Shown: piece by piece, positions 23,379 to 32,566 of the stretch
Layout: every line of letters begins with the position of its first letter
How positions within the stretch are numbered: position 1 is the stretch's first letter
The notes under the pieces: generated by a model
The model's database searches: none
Seen by the model: the letters and a program-made list of their open reading frames with translations, nothing else
Told to the model about the DNA's origin: nothing
Assembly (NCBI GenBank): GCA_900539735.1
Contig: UQDE01000008.1
Coordinates: 1 to 64,000, forward strand
Source of the DNA: an uncultured Collinsella sp.
Lineage (GTDB): Bacteria; Actinomycetota; Coriobacteriia; Coriobacteriales; Coriobacteriaceae
DNA length: 64,000 nucleotides
Reading direction: 5' to 3'
Program-made: the position numbers and the translations under genes

Positions 23379-23401
23379 AGGCGCCCGCGTAAGGGGCGCC
23401 T
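23379..23401 (-). terminator. Hairpin plus T-run upstream of the pantoate reductase gene
   Basis: On the minus strand AGGCGCCC and GGGCGCCT form an 8-bp stem followed by TTTT, ending just before the ribosome binding site of the gene at 22442-23356. It could be an attenuator in its leader. The rest of the 325-nt gap (to 23681) shows no gene. Confidence 0.5.
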
Positions 23402-23681
23402 GATGGATTGTATGCTGCCAGGGTGATTGGTGGGTGCGCGGGGCGGCTGTTATAAAAAAGAAACGTTTGCCTGGACGCTACGCTGCAGGGCAGACCGCAA
23501 AGACATGCGCGTGGTCATGTCCGGCTCCTTTCATCGGGCTTTTTGCTGATGTTAAAGCGGTGCCGTGACAGCTCGATTTCTGCTGCGTTACGATACGTTC
23601 TCGATTGCGATTCCACGATGTTTCGGCTGCGTGACCATTGTGTTTCGCCTTGCCGGGGCGCTGATGGCGAAGGGAGGGGCC

Positions 23682-24872
23682 GTGCAATATCGCGTTGACC
23701 CCAAAAGCGGCAACCGTATCTCGGCGTTGGGTCTGGGCTGCATGAGGTTTCCCGGTGCGCCGGGACGTCCGGATGCGAAGACAGCCGATGCCATCATTTC
23801 CCGTGCGGTGGAGCAGGGGATTAATTATCTGGACACCGCGTATCTCTATCCCGGTAACGAGGCGTGCGTGGGCGCCTCGCTTGAGCGCTTGGGGCTGCGT
23901 GACCGGGTGTTGCTGGCGACCAAGTTGCCGCATGCTTCGTGCAAGTGCGCGGAGGATTTCGACCGGTTCTTCGATGAGCAACTGCGGCGCCTGCGGACCG
24001 ACCATATCGACTATTACCTCATGCATAACATTACCTCGCCCGCCCAGTGGGAACGTGTGGTGGCATTGGGCATTGAGGACTGGATCGCGTGTCAAAAGGC
24101 GGCGGGGCGCATTCGCCAGATTGGTTTTTCGTACCACGGCAGCGCGGTGGATTTCCTGACGATGCTTGACGCATATGACTGGGATTTTTGCCAGATACAG
24201 TACAACTATGCCGGCGAGCGTTACCAAGCGGGAACGGCAGGACTCATGGCGGCTGCGGAGCGCGGGCTCGCGGTGTTTGTGATGGAGCCGCTGCTGGGCG
24301 GGCGTTTAGCGGGCAAGCTGCCGCCACGGGCCCGCGCTGTGCTCGATAGTGCCCGTGACCCGCATTTGCGCACTCCTGCCGCCTGGGGTCTTTCGTGGGT
24401 GTGGAATCATCCTCAGGTGACGATGCTGCTTTCGGGTATGACCGATATCGCGCAGGTGGATGAGAATTCGTCACTGGCAGACCTCGCGTTGCCGAATTCG
24501 ATGACTGCCAACCAGCTCGACACGATTGCGCGCGTGTTGATGGAGTTTGAGAAATCGAACCGTGTGCCCTGCACGGGATGCGGCTACTGCATGCCATGCC
24601 CCAAGGGTATCAACATTCCCGGCTGCTTTGCCGCCTACAACGCGAGCTATGCGCACAGCTGGTTTACGGGGCTGTCGCAATACTTTACGGCGAGTGCGGT
24701 GCGCACGAGCGAGCCCAAGCTCGTGAGCAATTGCGTCAAGTGCGGCAAATGCGCGCGCCACTGCCCACAGCACATCGATATTCCCGAGCGTCTCGACGAT
24801 GTGCGCCGACGTTTCCAGCCTGGTCCCGTGACGGCGGTGCTTAAGGCCTTCGGCAAAACGCGCTCCTCATGA
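23682..24872 (+). CDS. Aldo/keto reductase with C-terminal 2x[4Fe-4S] domain
   Basis: About 396 residues. The first 280 form an aldo/keto reductase barrel (ISALGLGCMRFPG, NYLDTAYLYP, and the catalytic-lysine segment LLATKLPHA). The C-terminus adds two iron-sulfur motifs, CTGCGYCMPCPKGINIPGC and CVKCGKCARHCPQHIDIPE. This fused form is common in gut anaerobes and is thought to couple carbonyl reduction to a low-potential electron donor. GTG 23682 with AGGGAGG upstream gives the family start (V)QYRVDPKSGNRIS; longer in-frame starts at 23664 or 23565 are less likely. Confidence 0.88.
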   Translation: MQYRVDPKSGNRISALGLGCMRFPGAPGRPDAKTADAIISRAVEQGINYLDTAYLYPGNEACVGASLERLGLRDRVLLATKLPHASCKCAEDFDRFFDEQLRRLRTDHIDYYLMHNITSPAQWERVVALGIEDWIACQKAAGRIRQIGFSYHGSAVDFLTMLDAYDWDFCQIQYNYAGERYQAGTAGLMAAAERGLAVFVMEPLLGGRLAGKLPPRARAVLDSARDPHLRTPAAWGLSWVWNHPQVTMLLSGMTDIAQVDENSSLADLALPNSMTANQLDTIARVLMEFEKSNRVPCTGCGYCMPCPKGINIPGCFAAYNASYAHSWFTGLSQYFTASAVRTSEPKLVSNCVKCGKCARHCPQHIDIPERLDDVRRRFQPGPVTAVLKAFGKTRSS

Positions 24873-24884
24873 CCCTTTTATAAC

Positions 24885-24947
24885 TTGCGGTGGAATAGTT
24901 CCTGTTTGCGGCAGAATAGGGGCCAAACAGGAACTATTTCACCGCAA
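24885..24947. repeat. Hairpin repeat, family D copy 1
   Basis: TTGCGGTGGAATAGTTCC... (24885-24908) pairs with 24924-24947 at 23 of 24 positions. The outer stem (TTGCGGTGGAATA / TATTTCACCGCAA) and the loop (GCGGCAGAATAGGG) are shared with the copy at 26052-26114, while the inner stem differs in sequence but still pairs. It lies 15 nt before the start codon of the next gene. Confidence 0.85.
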
Positions 24948-24962
24948 CTGAAGGGGGCTGTC

Positions 24963-25982
24963 GTGGGTCATCGGGATTCATGTGATGATTTGCGTGAGGT
25001 TTGTTGGGGCGTTTTGGGCGCTGGACACATTTCGCATCGATTTGCATCGTCGCTCAAGGAGGTGGACGGGGCACGGCTTGTGGCTGCCGCCGGCCGCACT
25101 CCTTCGCATGTTGAGGAGTTTTGCAGGGCGTTTTCGATTGATGCCGCGCACAGTTATGCCACGGCTGACGATAGCGGCGATGTGGCTTATGATGCGCTGA
25201 TTGCCGACCCCGATGTCGACGCAATCTACTTGGCTCTTCCACATGGCATGCATGCGCATTGGGTCTGTCGGGCACTGCGCGCGGGAAAGGCCGTGCTGTG
25301 CGAAAAGCCGGCCGTTTTGAGTGAGGAAGAGGCTCTCTCGATTGCCTCCACCTCTCGTGAGCGCGGCGTGCTGTTTATGGAGGCGATGAAGAATCGGTTT
25401 TGCCCGATGCGCACTCGCGTGAAGGACTTGCTTGCGTCGGGTGAGCTTGGCCGTATTGTCTCGATTGAAAGCGTGCAAAAGCTCGATTACGGCGAGCCTC
25501 CTTCGGGCTATCTGCTTGATTCGTTGCAGGGCGGCTGTCTATATGACATGGGCTGCTATGCGGTCGGTTGGTTTGAGGATTTGCTCGCGGGCGCGTGCGA
25601 GGTTTCATCCCGTGAAGTTCGCTGGCGTGACGTATCAGGCGGCCGCGTCGATTGGGCCGACGAGATCCGTATGAGCGTCGGCGGTATACCCATTCATATG
25701 GTGTGCGACGGCAAAGCAACATATGAAAGCCGCTTAACGATTGTCTGTGAGCGAGGCTCGTTGGAAATCGAGCGTCTCCATCGCCCCGAGCTCGCCCATG
25801 TGAAGTATTCCGACGGTCGAACGCTCGAAATAAATGCCCCGTTTGAGATCGATGATTTCTACGGCGAAATCCAGCATGCGACCCAGCTCATCCGGGCGGG
25901 GAAACTCGAGAGTCCCGTCATGCCCCTTGCCGCCACGCAGCGCTGCGCGCGCATTATCGATGCGATTCGCTTGAAACTTTAG
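24963..25982 (+). CDS. Gfo/Idh/MocA-family oxidoreductase
   Basis: A 339-residue NAD(P)-dependent dehydrogenase with Rossmann motif CWGVLGAGHISHRF and the family lysine in AVLCEKPAVL; the second half is the substrate domain (GGCLYDMGCYAVGW). GTG 24963 follows AAGGGGG. It is related to trans-1,2-dihydrobenzene-1,2-diol dehydrogenase-like and xylose dehydrogenase-like members; the substrate is unassigned. The gene sits alone between two copies of hairpin family D. Confidence 0.88.
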   Translation: MGHRDSCDDLREVCWGVLGAGHISHRFASSLKEVDGARLVAAAGRTPSHVEEFCRAFSIDAAHSYATADDSGDVAYDALIADPDVDAIYLALPHGMHAHWVCRALRAGKAVLCEKPAVLSEEEALSIASTSRERGVLFMEAMKNRFCPMRTRVKDLLASGELGRIVSIESVQKLDYGEPPSGYLLDSLQGGCLYDMGCYAVGWFEDLLAGACEVSSREVRWRDVSGGRVDWADEIRMSVGGIPIHMVCDGKATYESRLTIVCERGSLEIERLHRPELAHVKYSDGRTLEINAPFEIDDFYGEIQHATQLIRAGKLESPVMPLAATQRCARIIDAIRLKL

Positions 25983-26051
25983 TGCGTGGGGGCATGGCGC
26001 CAGCGCCTGGAATGCCTTGGAGGCCTTTGCCCCTGATGCCCCTTTTATAAC

Positions 26052-26114
26052 TTGCGGTGGAATACGGTCTGTTTGCGCCAAAATAGGGCACCAATAGACC
26101 GTATTTCACCGCAA
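26052..26114. repeat. Hairpin repeat, family D copy 2
   Basis: TTGCGGTGGAATACGGTCT (26052-26070) pairs with AGACCGTATTTCACCGCAA (26096-26114) with the same single G-T wobble as copy 1. The loop GCGCCAAAATAGGG resembles that of copy 1, and even the flank CCTTTTATAAC is conserved. It lies 21 nt before the nfo start codon. Confidence 0.85.
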
Positions 26115-26135
26115 CTGATGAGGAGGGAGCTGGAG

Positions 26136-27002
26136 ATGCTGACGATCGGGTGTCATCTTTCGACGACGAAGGGCTATCGGGCAATGGGGGAGACGGCGTT
26201 GTCCATTGGCGCCAATACCTTTGCGTTCTTTACGCGCAACCCGCGCGGTGGCAAGGCAAAAGAACTTGACATGGATGACGTGGCGGCTCTGCGCGAGCTT
26301 ATGTCGCAAAACGACTTTGGACCGCTGGTGGCGCATGCCCCGTATACCTACAACCCCTGTTCTGCCAAAGAGCGGGCGCGCGAGTTCGCCTTGGAGGCTA
26401 TGGCAGAGGACCTGCGGCGCATGGAGGCGCTGCCCGGCAACTACTACAACTTCCATCCCGGTGCGCATGTGGGGCAGGGCTCCGACGCCGGCATTCAGAT
26501 GATTGTCGACGCCCTGTGTCAGGTGATGTTTGAGGGCCAGCAGACGACGGTGCTGCTCGAGACCATGTCGGGCAAGGGCACCGAGGTGGGCCGCAGCTTT
26601 GAGGAACTGGCGCTCATCATTGAGGGTGTTGCCGGCAAACGCCCCGAGCTGTCGGCCAAGCTGGGCGTTTGCCTAGACACCTGCCATGTGAATGACGCCG
26701 GCTATGACATCGTCCACGATCTTGACGGTGTGCTTGACGAGTTCGATCGTGTGGTGGGTATCGAGCGCCTGCGCGCCGTACACATCAATGACTCCAAGAA
26801 TCCCTGCGGCGCCCATAAGGACCGCCACGAGTGCATCGGTAAGGGCTACCTGGGTGGTGAAGAGTTTGGCGGCGGTATGCAGGTTATACAGAATATTGTA
26901 TCGAATGGCCACTTGCGTTCGCTGCCGTTTATTTTGGAGACTCCGAACGAACTTGCAGGTTATGCAGCTGAAATTAGACTATTAAGGTCATTGCAGCAGT
27001 AA
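26136..27002 (+). CDS. nfo: Endonuclease IV (AP endonuclease)
   Basis: A zinc-dependent apurinic/apyrimidinic endonuclease of base-excision repair, 288 residues, with a TIM barrel. Visible metal-site segments are NFHPGAHVG, LLETMSGKG, GVCLDTCHVNDAGYD, HINDSKNPCGAHKDRHECIGKG. AGGAGGGA lies 7 nt before ATG 26136, placing the true start downstream of hairpin D copy 2. Confidence 0.95.
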   Translation: MLTIGCHLSTTKGYRAMGETALSIGANTFAFFTRNPRGGKAKELDMDDVAALRELMSQNDFGPLVAHAPYTYNPCSAKERAREFALEAMAEDLRRMEALPGNYYNFHPGAHVGQGSDAGIQMIVDALCQVMFEGQQTTVLLETMSGKGTEVGRSFEELALIIEGVAGKRPELSAKLGVCLDTCHVNDAGYDIVHDLDGVLDEFDRVVGIERLRAVHINDSKNPCGAHKDRHECIGKGYLGGEEFGGGMQVIQNIVSNGHLRSLPFILETPNELAGYAAEIRLLRSLQQ

Positions 27003-27063
27003 TGACTGTCACAAAGTAGAGTATTCCATTCACGTTATGGGTTTGTTTCAATCAGTTTTCTCA

Positions 27064-27092
27064 TTGCAGATTCGTAATTCCGGGTGCATAAT
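27064..27092 (+). promoter_or_regulatory. Promoter of the amino-acid ABC operon
   Basis: -35 TTGCAG (27064-27069), a 17-bp spacer and -10 CATAAT (27087-27092), about 55 nt before the start of the binding-protein gene. Confidence 0.65.
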
Positions 27093-27149
27093 AGCCAACA
27101 GTTTTTGCAGACCTCTGAATCAAACGAGGTCACCGGAAGGAGACTGATT

Positions 27150-28010
27150 ATGAAGCTGAAGAAGCTTGGCGCATTTGCCGCCACGGGTGCTATGGCGCTC
27201 GCCCTTGCTCTGACGGGCTGCGGTTCGTCCAACGCCACCTCTGGTTCTGATGCCGGTTCCAGCAGCTCTGACGACGCTAAGGTCGAGAAGGTCGACGGCT
27301 CCAAGGAGTACGCGCTTGTCAAGGACGGCACGCTGACCGTCGGCACCTCTGCCGAGTACGCGCCGTTTGAGTACAAGGATGACAACGGCGACTACCAGGG
27401 CTTTGACCTTGAGCTCATCAAGGCTATCGGTGACAAGCTGGGCCTGGATGTCGAGTACGTCAACAATGACTTTGACACGCTGGTTCCGGGTGTCGCTTCG
27501 GGCGCCAAGTACGACGTCTCCATCGCGGCTATCACCGACACGCCCGAGCGTGAGAAGGAAGTCACTTTCTCCGATTCCTACTACATGGACGATCAGGCTA
27601 TCGTGACCAAGGTCGATAACACCGACATCACGGCCGACAACTACAGCGAGAAGCTCAACAACGCCGACGTTACCATCATCGTTCAGTCTGGCTCGACCGC
27701 CGAGTCTTTTGCCCAGGAGAACTTCCCCAAGGCCAAGATCGTCCCCTACAAGGACGCTACCGAGTGCTTCAGCGCCCTGCAGTCCGATAAGGGCGACGCC
27801 GTAGTCACCAACCGCTCCGTTGCCAGCCAGCTGACCGCCGAGCAGTTCAACACCTGCCAGACCATTAAGCAGATCAGCACCGGCGAGGAGTACGCCATCG
27901 CCATCAACCAGGGTAACACCAAGCTCAAGGAAGACATCAACCAGGCCATCAAGGACCTGACCGACGACGGTACCATTGACGCCCTCATGGCTAAGTACAA
28001 CATCAAGTAA
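27150..28010 (+). CDS. Polar amino-acid ABC transporter substrate-binding lipoprotein
   Basis: A family 3 solute-binding protein of 286 residues. The N-terminus is a lipoprotein signal with lipobox LTGC (Cys around residue 22), then a Ser/Asp-rich linker. The mature part has TLTVGTSAEYAPFEY, GFDLELIKAIGDKLG and FDTLVPGVASGAKYD, typical of glutamine/arginine/histidine binders. AAGGAG precedes ATG 27150. It leads an operon with permease and ATPase genes; a hairpin after it may set the excess of binding protein. Confidence 0.93.
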   Translation: MKLKKLGAFAATGAMALALALTGCGSSNATSGSDAGSSSSDDAKVEKVDGSKEYALVKDGTLTVGTSAEYAPFEYKDDNGDYQGFDLELIKAIGDKLGLDVEYVNNDFDTLVPGVASGAKYDVSIAAITDTPEREKEVTFSDSYYMDDQAIVTKVDNTDITADNYSEKLNNADVTIIVQSGSTAESFAQENFPKAKIVPYKDATECFSALQSDKGDAVVTNRSVASQLTAEQFNTCQTIKQISTGEEYAIAINQGNTKLKEDINQAIKDLTDDGTIDALMAKYNIK

Positions 28011-28032
28011 AATAGCTACTTGATTGCTCGCG

Positions 28033-28063
28033 GGCCCTTTCCGTTTTGGCGGAGAGGGCCTTT
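28033..28063 (+). terminator. Intra-operon attenuating hairpin
   Basis: GGCCCTTTCCG (28033-28043) pairs with CGGAGAGGGCC (28050-28060), with one mismatch, followed by TTT. Located between binding-protein and permease genes, where partial termination or mRNA stabilisation is common. Confidence 0.65.
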
Positions 28064-28128
28064 GCGCTTCTCTTGACGGAGAGTATTTCCGTCTCGTTTT
28101 GCCGGCAACTTCTACGATAGGAGCCACC

Positions 28129-29490
28129 TTGTCTCGACTGAACAAAGGGGCCGCGGAGCAGCGTTTTCCACTGCCCGCCTTGCTCCAAAAGCTAGCCTGC
28201 GCCATGGCCGTGGCGCTCGCGCTGGTGTGCGCAGGGGCATATGCGCCCACGACCGCCCAGGCGCTTGAGACCGCAAAGATTACCGCCCGACCCAACACTG
28301 GTTCGGGCAGCGCTGTGGTCGGCGGTACCGAGACGCGCATTACCTGGGAGGTCCAGGCCGATGCCGACGAGGAGCTGAGCGGTCTTTCGCTGACGTTTGT
28401 CGACGGCACGACGTTTGGTACCGATGACACGCGATTGACGATGCTCTCGGGCGAGGACCTCATGGATCGTACGCCCATGAAGCCCACGTGCAAGGCTGAC
28501 GGCCAGACGCTCAAGATCGACTTTGGCGAGACGGCGCCTGCCGGCGGCTTTTTCCGTGTCGAGGTTTACGGCGTGACCTTCCCCGTCGAGGGCGGCGATG
28601 AGGCCTTTAGCGGCACCTGCACTTTGGCCGATGGCTCGACCAAGAAGATCTCCAAGATTCCGTCGGTGGAGATCAAGGGCGTGACGGCATTCGATAACTT
28701 CCTGGCCGATCTTAAGGAGCAGCCGTGGGTCGAGGCCTGGAACTCCAATATGTTCCTGCGCCTGTTCTTAAACCCGGTCATTTTGGTCCAAAGCCTGCCG
28801 ATCGTCTTTAAGGGCTTCCTTATGTCGCTCTCGATCGTGCTTGTGGCGTTTCCGCTGGCAATTCCCTTTGGCTTTGCCTTGTCGCTCATGCGCATCTCCA
28901 AGTCGCGCATCCTGCGCTGCCTCGCCGGCATCTATGTGAATATCATCCGCGGTACGCCGGCGTTCCTGCAGATCTATATCGCGTTCTTCGGTCTGCCGTT
29001 GGCCGGCGTCAAGGTTGATGACTACGTGCTTGGCGTTATCGTCATGGCCATGAACTCGTCTGCGTACCTATGCGAGATCTTCCGTGCCGGTATTCAATCG
29101 ATCCCCAAGGGCCAAAACGAGGCTGCGCGTTCGCTGGGCATGAACGCGTTCCAGACGCTGCTCTATGTCATGATTCCGCAGACGTTCCGTAATGTTTTGC
29201 CTACGCTGACCAGCGAGTTTATCTTGCTTTACAAGGATACGTCGCTGCTTGCCGCCGTGGGTGTGGTCGAGATCGTCATGAACGCCCGTACCATCGTGGC
29301 CACGACGGGCTCCATTACACCGTACGTGGTTGCCGCCCTGTTCTATCTGGTCATCACCCTGCCGCTCGCTCGCTTGGTGAGCGGTCTTGAGGCGAGGCTT
29401 TTGGGCACGGCCGAGACCAAGAAGAAGCGTCCCGCCAAGAGCGCCGGACAGGTTGTCGCGACGCCCGCCGATCACATCGCCGGTCTGTAA
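28129..29490 (+). CDS. Amino-acid ABC permease with N-terminal exported domain
   Basis: About 453 residues. A signal-peptide-like helix (LQKLACAMAVALALVCAGAY) is followed by about 150 residues of extracytoplasmic strand-rich sequence (TRITWEVQADADEELSG, FRVEVYGVTF), then a His/Glu/Gln-type permease domain with about five membrane helices and the ATPase-contact EAA loop EIFRAGIQSIPKGQNEAARS. Normal permeases of this class have only 215-230 residues, so the exported domain is an addition that might dock the binding protein or wall. TTG 28129 with ATAGGAG 5 nt upstream is the best start. The ATPase gene starts 12 nt after its stop. Confidence 0.88.
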   Translation: MSRLNKGAAEQRFPLPALLQKLACAMAVALALVCAGAYAPTTAQALETAKITARPNTGSGSAVVGGTETRITWEVQADADEELSGLSLTFVDGTTFGTDDTRLTMLSGEDLMDRTPMKPTCKADGQTLKIDFGETAPAGGFFRVEVYGVTFPVEGGDEAFSGTCTLADGSTKKISKIPSVEIKGVTAFDNFLADLKEQPWVEAWNSNMFLRLFLNPVILVQSLPIVFKGFLMSLSIVLVAFPLAIPFGFALSLMRISKSRILRCLAGIYVNIIRGTPAFLQIYIAFFGLPLAGVKVDDYVLGVIVMAMNSSAYLCEIFRAGIQSIPKGQNEAARSLGMNAFQTLLYVMIPQTFRNVLPTLTSEFILLYKDTSLLAAVGVVEIVMNARTIVATTGSITPYVVAALFYLVITLPLARLVSGLEARLLGTAETKKKRPAKSAGQVVATPADHIAGL

Positions 29491-29502
29491 GGAGGTCCTA
29501 TC

Positions 29503-30255
<753 letters not shown>

Positions 30256-30277
30256 CCGGTTGATGTAACTGCCGTTA

Positions 30278-30321
30278 CAAAAGAGCGGGGGCTGGACTTG
30301 AATCCAGCCCCCGCTCTTTTG
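30278..30321. terminator. Bidirectional 19-bp terminator
   Basis: A perfect 19-bp stem (30278-30296 with 30303-30321) with A-run on one side and T-run on the other lies between the convergent ATPase and flavodoxin genes. Confidence 0.92.
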
Positions 30322-30372
30322 TAGGGATGGGGATGTGCTTTGATGCAGGCTCTTTTGGAAGCCCTGGGTTCG

Positions 30373-30792
30373 TTACGCGAGCTCGGCTCCGAGGGCCTTG
30401 CAAGCGGTCTCGCCCTCGTCGTCGGGCACGTCGTAGCAGATGGTGGAGTCCACGACGTTGACGCCGGCATCGTCGGCGTCGGCCTTCCAGTTGTCCATCC
30501 ACTCGCCCTCGGCCCACGAATAGGAGCCAAAGAGGACGACCTTCTTGTCACCGAGAGTCTCCTTGACCTCGTCCCACATCGGCTGGAACTCATCGTACTC
30601 GAGTTCCTCGGAGCCCATGGCGGGGCAGCCAAAGGCGAAGGCATCATATTCGGCGGCCTTGTCGGCAGAGAAGTCGGCGCAGGGGATGACCTCTGCCTCG
30701 GCGCCGACATCGGTTGCACCTTCGGCAACGAAGTTTGCCATGGCCTCGGTGTTGCCTGTACCGCTCCAGTAGACGACTGCGATCTTGCTCAT
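30373..30792 (-). CDS. Flavodoxin
   Basis: A short-chain FMN electron carrier of 139 residues. The phosphate loop is VYWSGTGNTEAM near the N-terminus, and FGSYSWAEGEW and CPAMGSEELE line the flavin. AAAGGAAG precedes ATG 30792. The upstream gene is a DUF3793 protein, a common partner, suggesting a shared redox or metal-related role. Confidence 0.93.
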   Translation of the reverse strand: MSKIAVVYWSGTGNTEAMANFVAEGATDVGAEAEVIPCADFSADKAAEYDAFAFGCPAMGSEELEYDEFQPMWDEVKETLGDKKVVLFGSYSWAEGEWMDNWKADADDAGVNVVDSTICYDVPDDEGETACKALGAELA

Positions 30793-30838
30793 ATGTCTTC
30801 CTTTCGGTTGTGCGGCGTGCGGCCGCGTTTTGTATGCT

Positions 30839-31543
30839 CTATCGGGTTGCCTGGACAAGTTGTCCCAGAGTGCAGCCCTGTTGATAGATGTAGGTAAGGT
30901 ATTGCGTGCATGCGCGATAGGAATCGAAGGTCGTGAGCGCCTGCTCAACGTTTGTGTATACCTTCCATGCGCCAAAGACCTTATAGTTTTCGCCGTGCTG
31001 GACGATAAACTGATGGACATCTTCGTAGGGATAGCCCAAAAAATAGCCAATTTCGTGGGGGAACTCGCACATGCACCCCGTATCGCAGTGCCTATTTCGC
31101 GCGAGCGCGCAGACGCTGCCGTCATAGGCACTCTCTGCGGCATTGCTGCTTGCCAGCGTGATGCGCGCGGCGAGATGCACCAGGGACGCGGGCAGGTTGT
31201 GGACATCGTAACCTTCGGCGGCAAGCGCCGTCGTGGCGCGGGGGTCGGAGAGGTATCGCATGAGGTCTGCAGGGCGGTACACATAGATGAGCGCTCCGCA
31301 GGGGCGCCAGACCAAAACGCTCATATGGATCCCGAGTGGCTGGAGCTCGCAGTTGCATTGGGCTATGACGGCGAGCAGGCGAGAGCGTCGCTCTTCGATA
31401 TGGGCGGCGCTGGGTTTTCCGTTTTGGTTGGCGTAAACGCCGGGATAGGTAAAGAGCGAAGCCGGCTTGATACCTGCGAGCGTAGGGGAGCAGTTGCGCA
31501 CGACAGCCGTTTGGTATGTTGGGATGTCAATGGTTCGAGTCAC
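30839..31543 (-). CDS. DUF3793 family protein
   Basis: A 234-residue cytosolic protein with the conserved C-terminal block FPHEIGYFLGYPYEDVHQFI and a cysteine cluster CDTGCMC before it. DUF3793 genes commonly sit next to flavodoxin genes in anaerobic Firmicutes and Coriobacteriia, as here. The function is unknown. A GTG start at 31543 follows AAAGGGG. The flavodoxin gene is 46 nt downstream, so the two are likely co-transcribed. Confidence 0.85.
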   Translation of the reverse strand: MTRTIDIPTYQTAVVRNCSPTLAGIKPASLFTYPGVYANQNGKPSAAHIEERRSRLLAVIAQCNCELQPLGIHMSVLVWRPCGALIYVYRPADLMRYLSDPRATTALAAEGYDVHNLPASLVHLAARITLASSNAAESAYDGSVCALARNRHCDTGCMCEFPHEIGYFLGYPYEDVHQFIVQHGENYKVFGAWKVYTNVEQALTTFDSYRACTQYLTYIYQQGCTLGQLVQATR

Positions 31544-31636
31544 GATGCCCCTTTCGGGTCCTCAGTTGTTAGCCAAGGAAAACTTATACACGAAAGTAAG
31601 CCACGGTCAACAAAAAAGTTTGAAGAGGGAAACTAA

Positions 31637-31689
31637 TTGACCGAACGGACATGATTTTGGGTTAAGATGGGGACACCCCATGGGGGTAT
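31637..31689 (+). promoter_or_regulatory. Promoter with CsoR-like operator
   Basis: A -35-like TTGACC (31637-31642) and a -10-like TAAGAT (31663-31668, spacing somewhat long) precede ACACCCCATGGGGGTAT (31673-31689), a C/G-run dyad like the operators of CsoR copper repressors. It would overlap the transcription start of the HMA-domain gene. Confidence 0.55.
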
Positions 31690-31718
31690 CTAGATAGAGC
31701 TACTTGAAAGGGGAACGC

Positions 31719-32102
31719 ATGAGTGACTTGCTCAACCCTGCGAATCTCATCGTGCTTGCTGTGATTGTCGTTGGCATGTTCTTTGGCCTGCGTCGCATTG
31801 TCGCTTCGACACACGGAAAGAGCTGCTGCAGCGATGGTGCGAGCGGTAAGAAGGCCAAGAAGGTAGTGGTTGCGGATACCGATCCGTCCCACTACCCCTA
31901 TAGCGATGAGTTGCTCATCGGCGGTATGAGCTGCGATGGCTGTGCTCGGAATGTGGCCAATGCCCTCAATGCGCTGAATGGTGTGTGGGCAACGGTAACG
32001 TATGCGGACCACACGGCACGCGTGTGCTCTAAGCAGCCGGTTGATCGTGATGTCCTCGAGACGGCCGTGAAAGACGCGGGCTACTACGTCATGACGCTGT
32101 AA
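31719..32102 (+). CDS. Membrane-anchored HMA-domain metal-binding protein
   Basis: 127 residues: a membrane helix at about 9-27, a cytosolic SCCSDG motif, then a heavy-metal-associated domain (residues about 62-127) with the metal-binding GGMSCDGC (Cys72, Cys75). It should bind Cu(I) or another soft metal like CopZ but is tethered to the membrane. AAAGGGGA precedes ATG 31719. The CsoR-like operator upstream supports copper-responsive expression. No copA P-type ATPase is nearby. Confidence 0.85.
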   Translation: MSDLLNPANLIVLAVIVVGMFFGLRRIVASTHGKSCCSDGASGKKAKKVVVADTDPSHYPYSDELLIGGMSCDGCARNVANALNALNGVWATVTYADHTARVCSKQPVDRDVLETAVKDAGYYVMTL

Positions 32103-32128
32103 GCGTCGCTCTGGATGCGCTTCCTTGG

Positions 32129-32566
32129 CTAGGCTCGTCCGCGCAGTTCGATGTCTTGGATGTCGTCGAAGTCGATGGCGATGTCTCGGAGCTTGAGGAG
32201 CTTGAAGGCGGGGAGCGCCTCGTCTAGGATGCCGGTGCGGCTGCGATAGCCGTATGTATCGTAATAGGTGACACGAACCAAGTCGCCACGTTTGAGACCC
32301 TCGAGTTTTTTAGAAAGCACGAGGGCTTTTTCTTCCGTGAGCTCACGTTTTGGCTCGACGGTGATTTCCTGCTTGCGCACGAGTTCGTAGTATCCCGTGA
32401 GGGCGGCAAAGGGCATAAACTGTGCGGCGCGGTTGGCGCGCACGGCACCGTTGGCAGTGAGGTTGGGGTCGGCGGCGCGGCGTCTGCCCTCGGGGTCCGC
32501 CAGGCGCTCGAAGGCGGTCGGCGGGCGCACGGGCTGTTGTTTGGGTTTAGGCACGGTGTCCTCCAA
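32129..32566 (-). CDS. YolD-like protein
   Basis: A 145-residue YolD-family protein (NRAAQFMPFAALTGYYELVR, then the strand-rich VRVTYYDTYGYRSRTG). YolD proteins are encoded beside Y-family polymerase genes (UvrX type) and are regarded as polymerase-associated accessory factors. The start overlaps the 3' end of the polymerase gene by 20 nt, so translation is coupled. It converges with the HMA gene. Confidence 0.85.
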   Translation of the reverse strand: MEDTVPKPKQQPVRPPTAFERLADPEGRRRAADPNLTANGAVRANRAAQFMPFAALTGYYELVRKQEITVEPKRELTEEKALVLSKKLEGLKRGDLVRVTYYDTYGYRSRTGILDEALPAFKLLKLRDIAIDFDDIQDIELRGRA

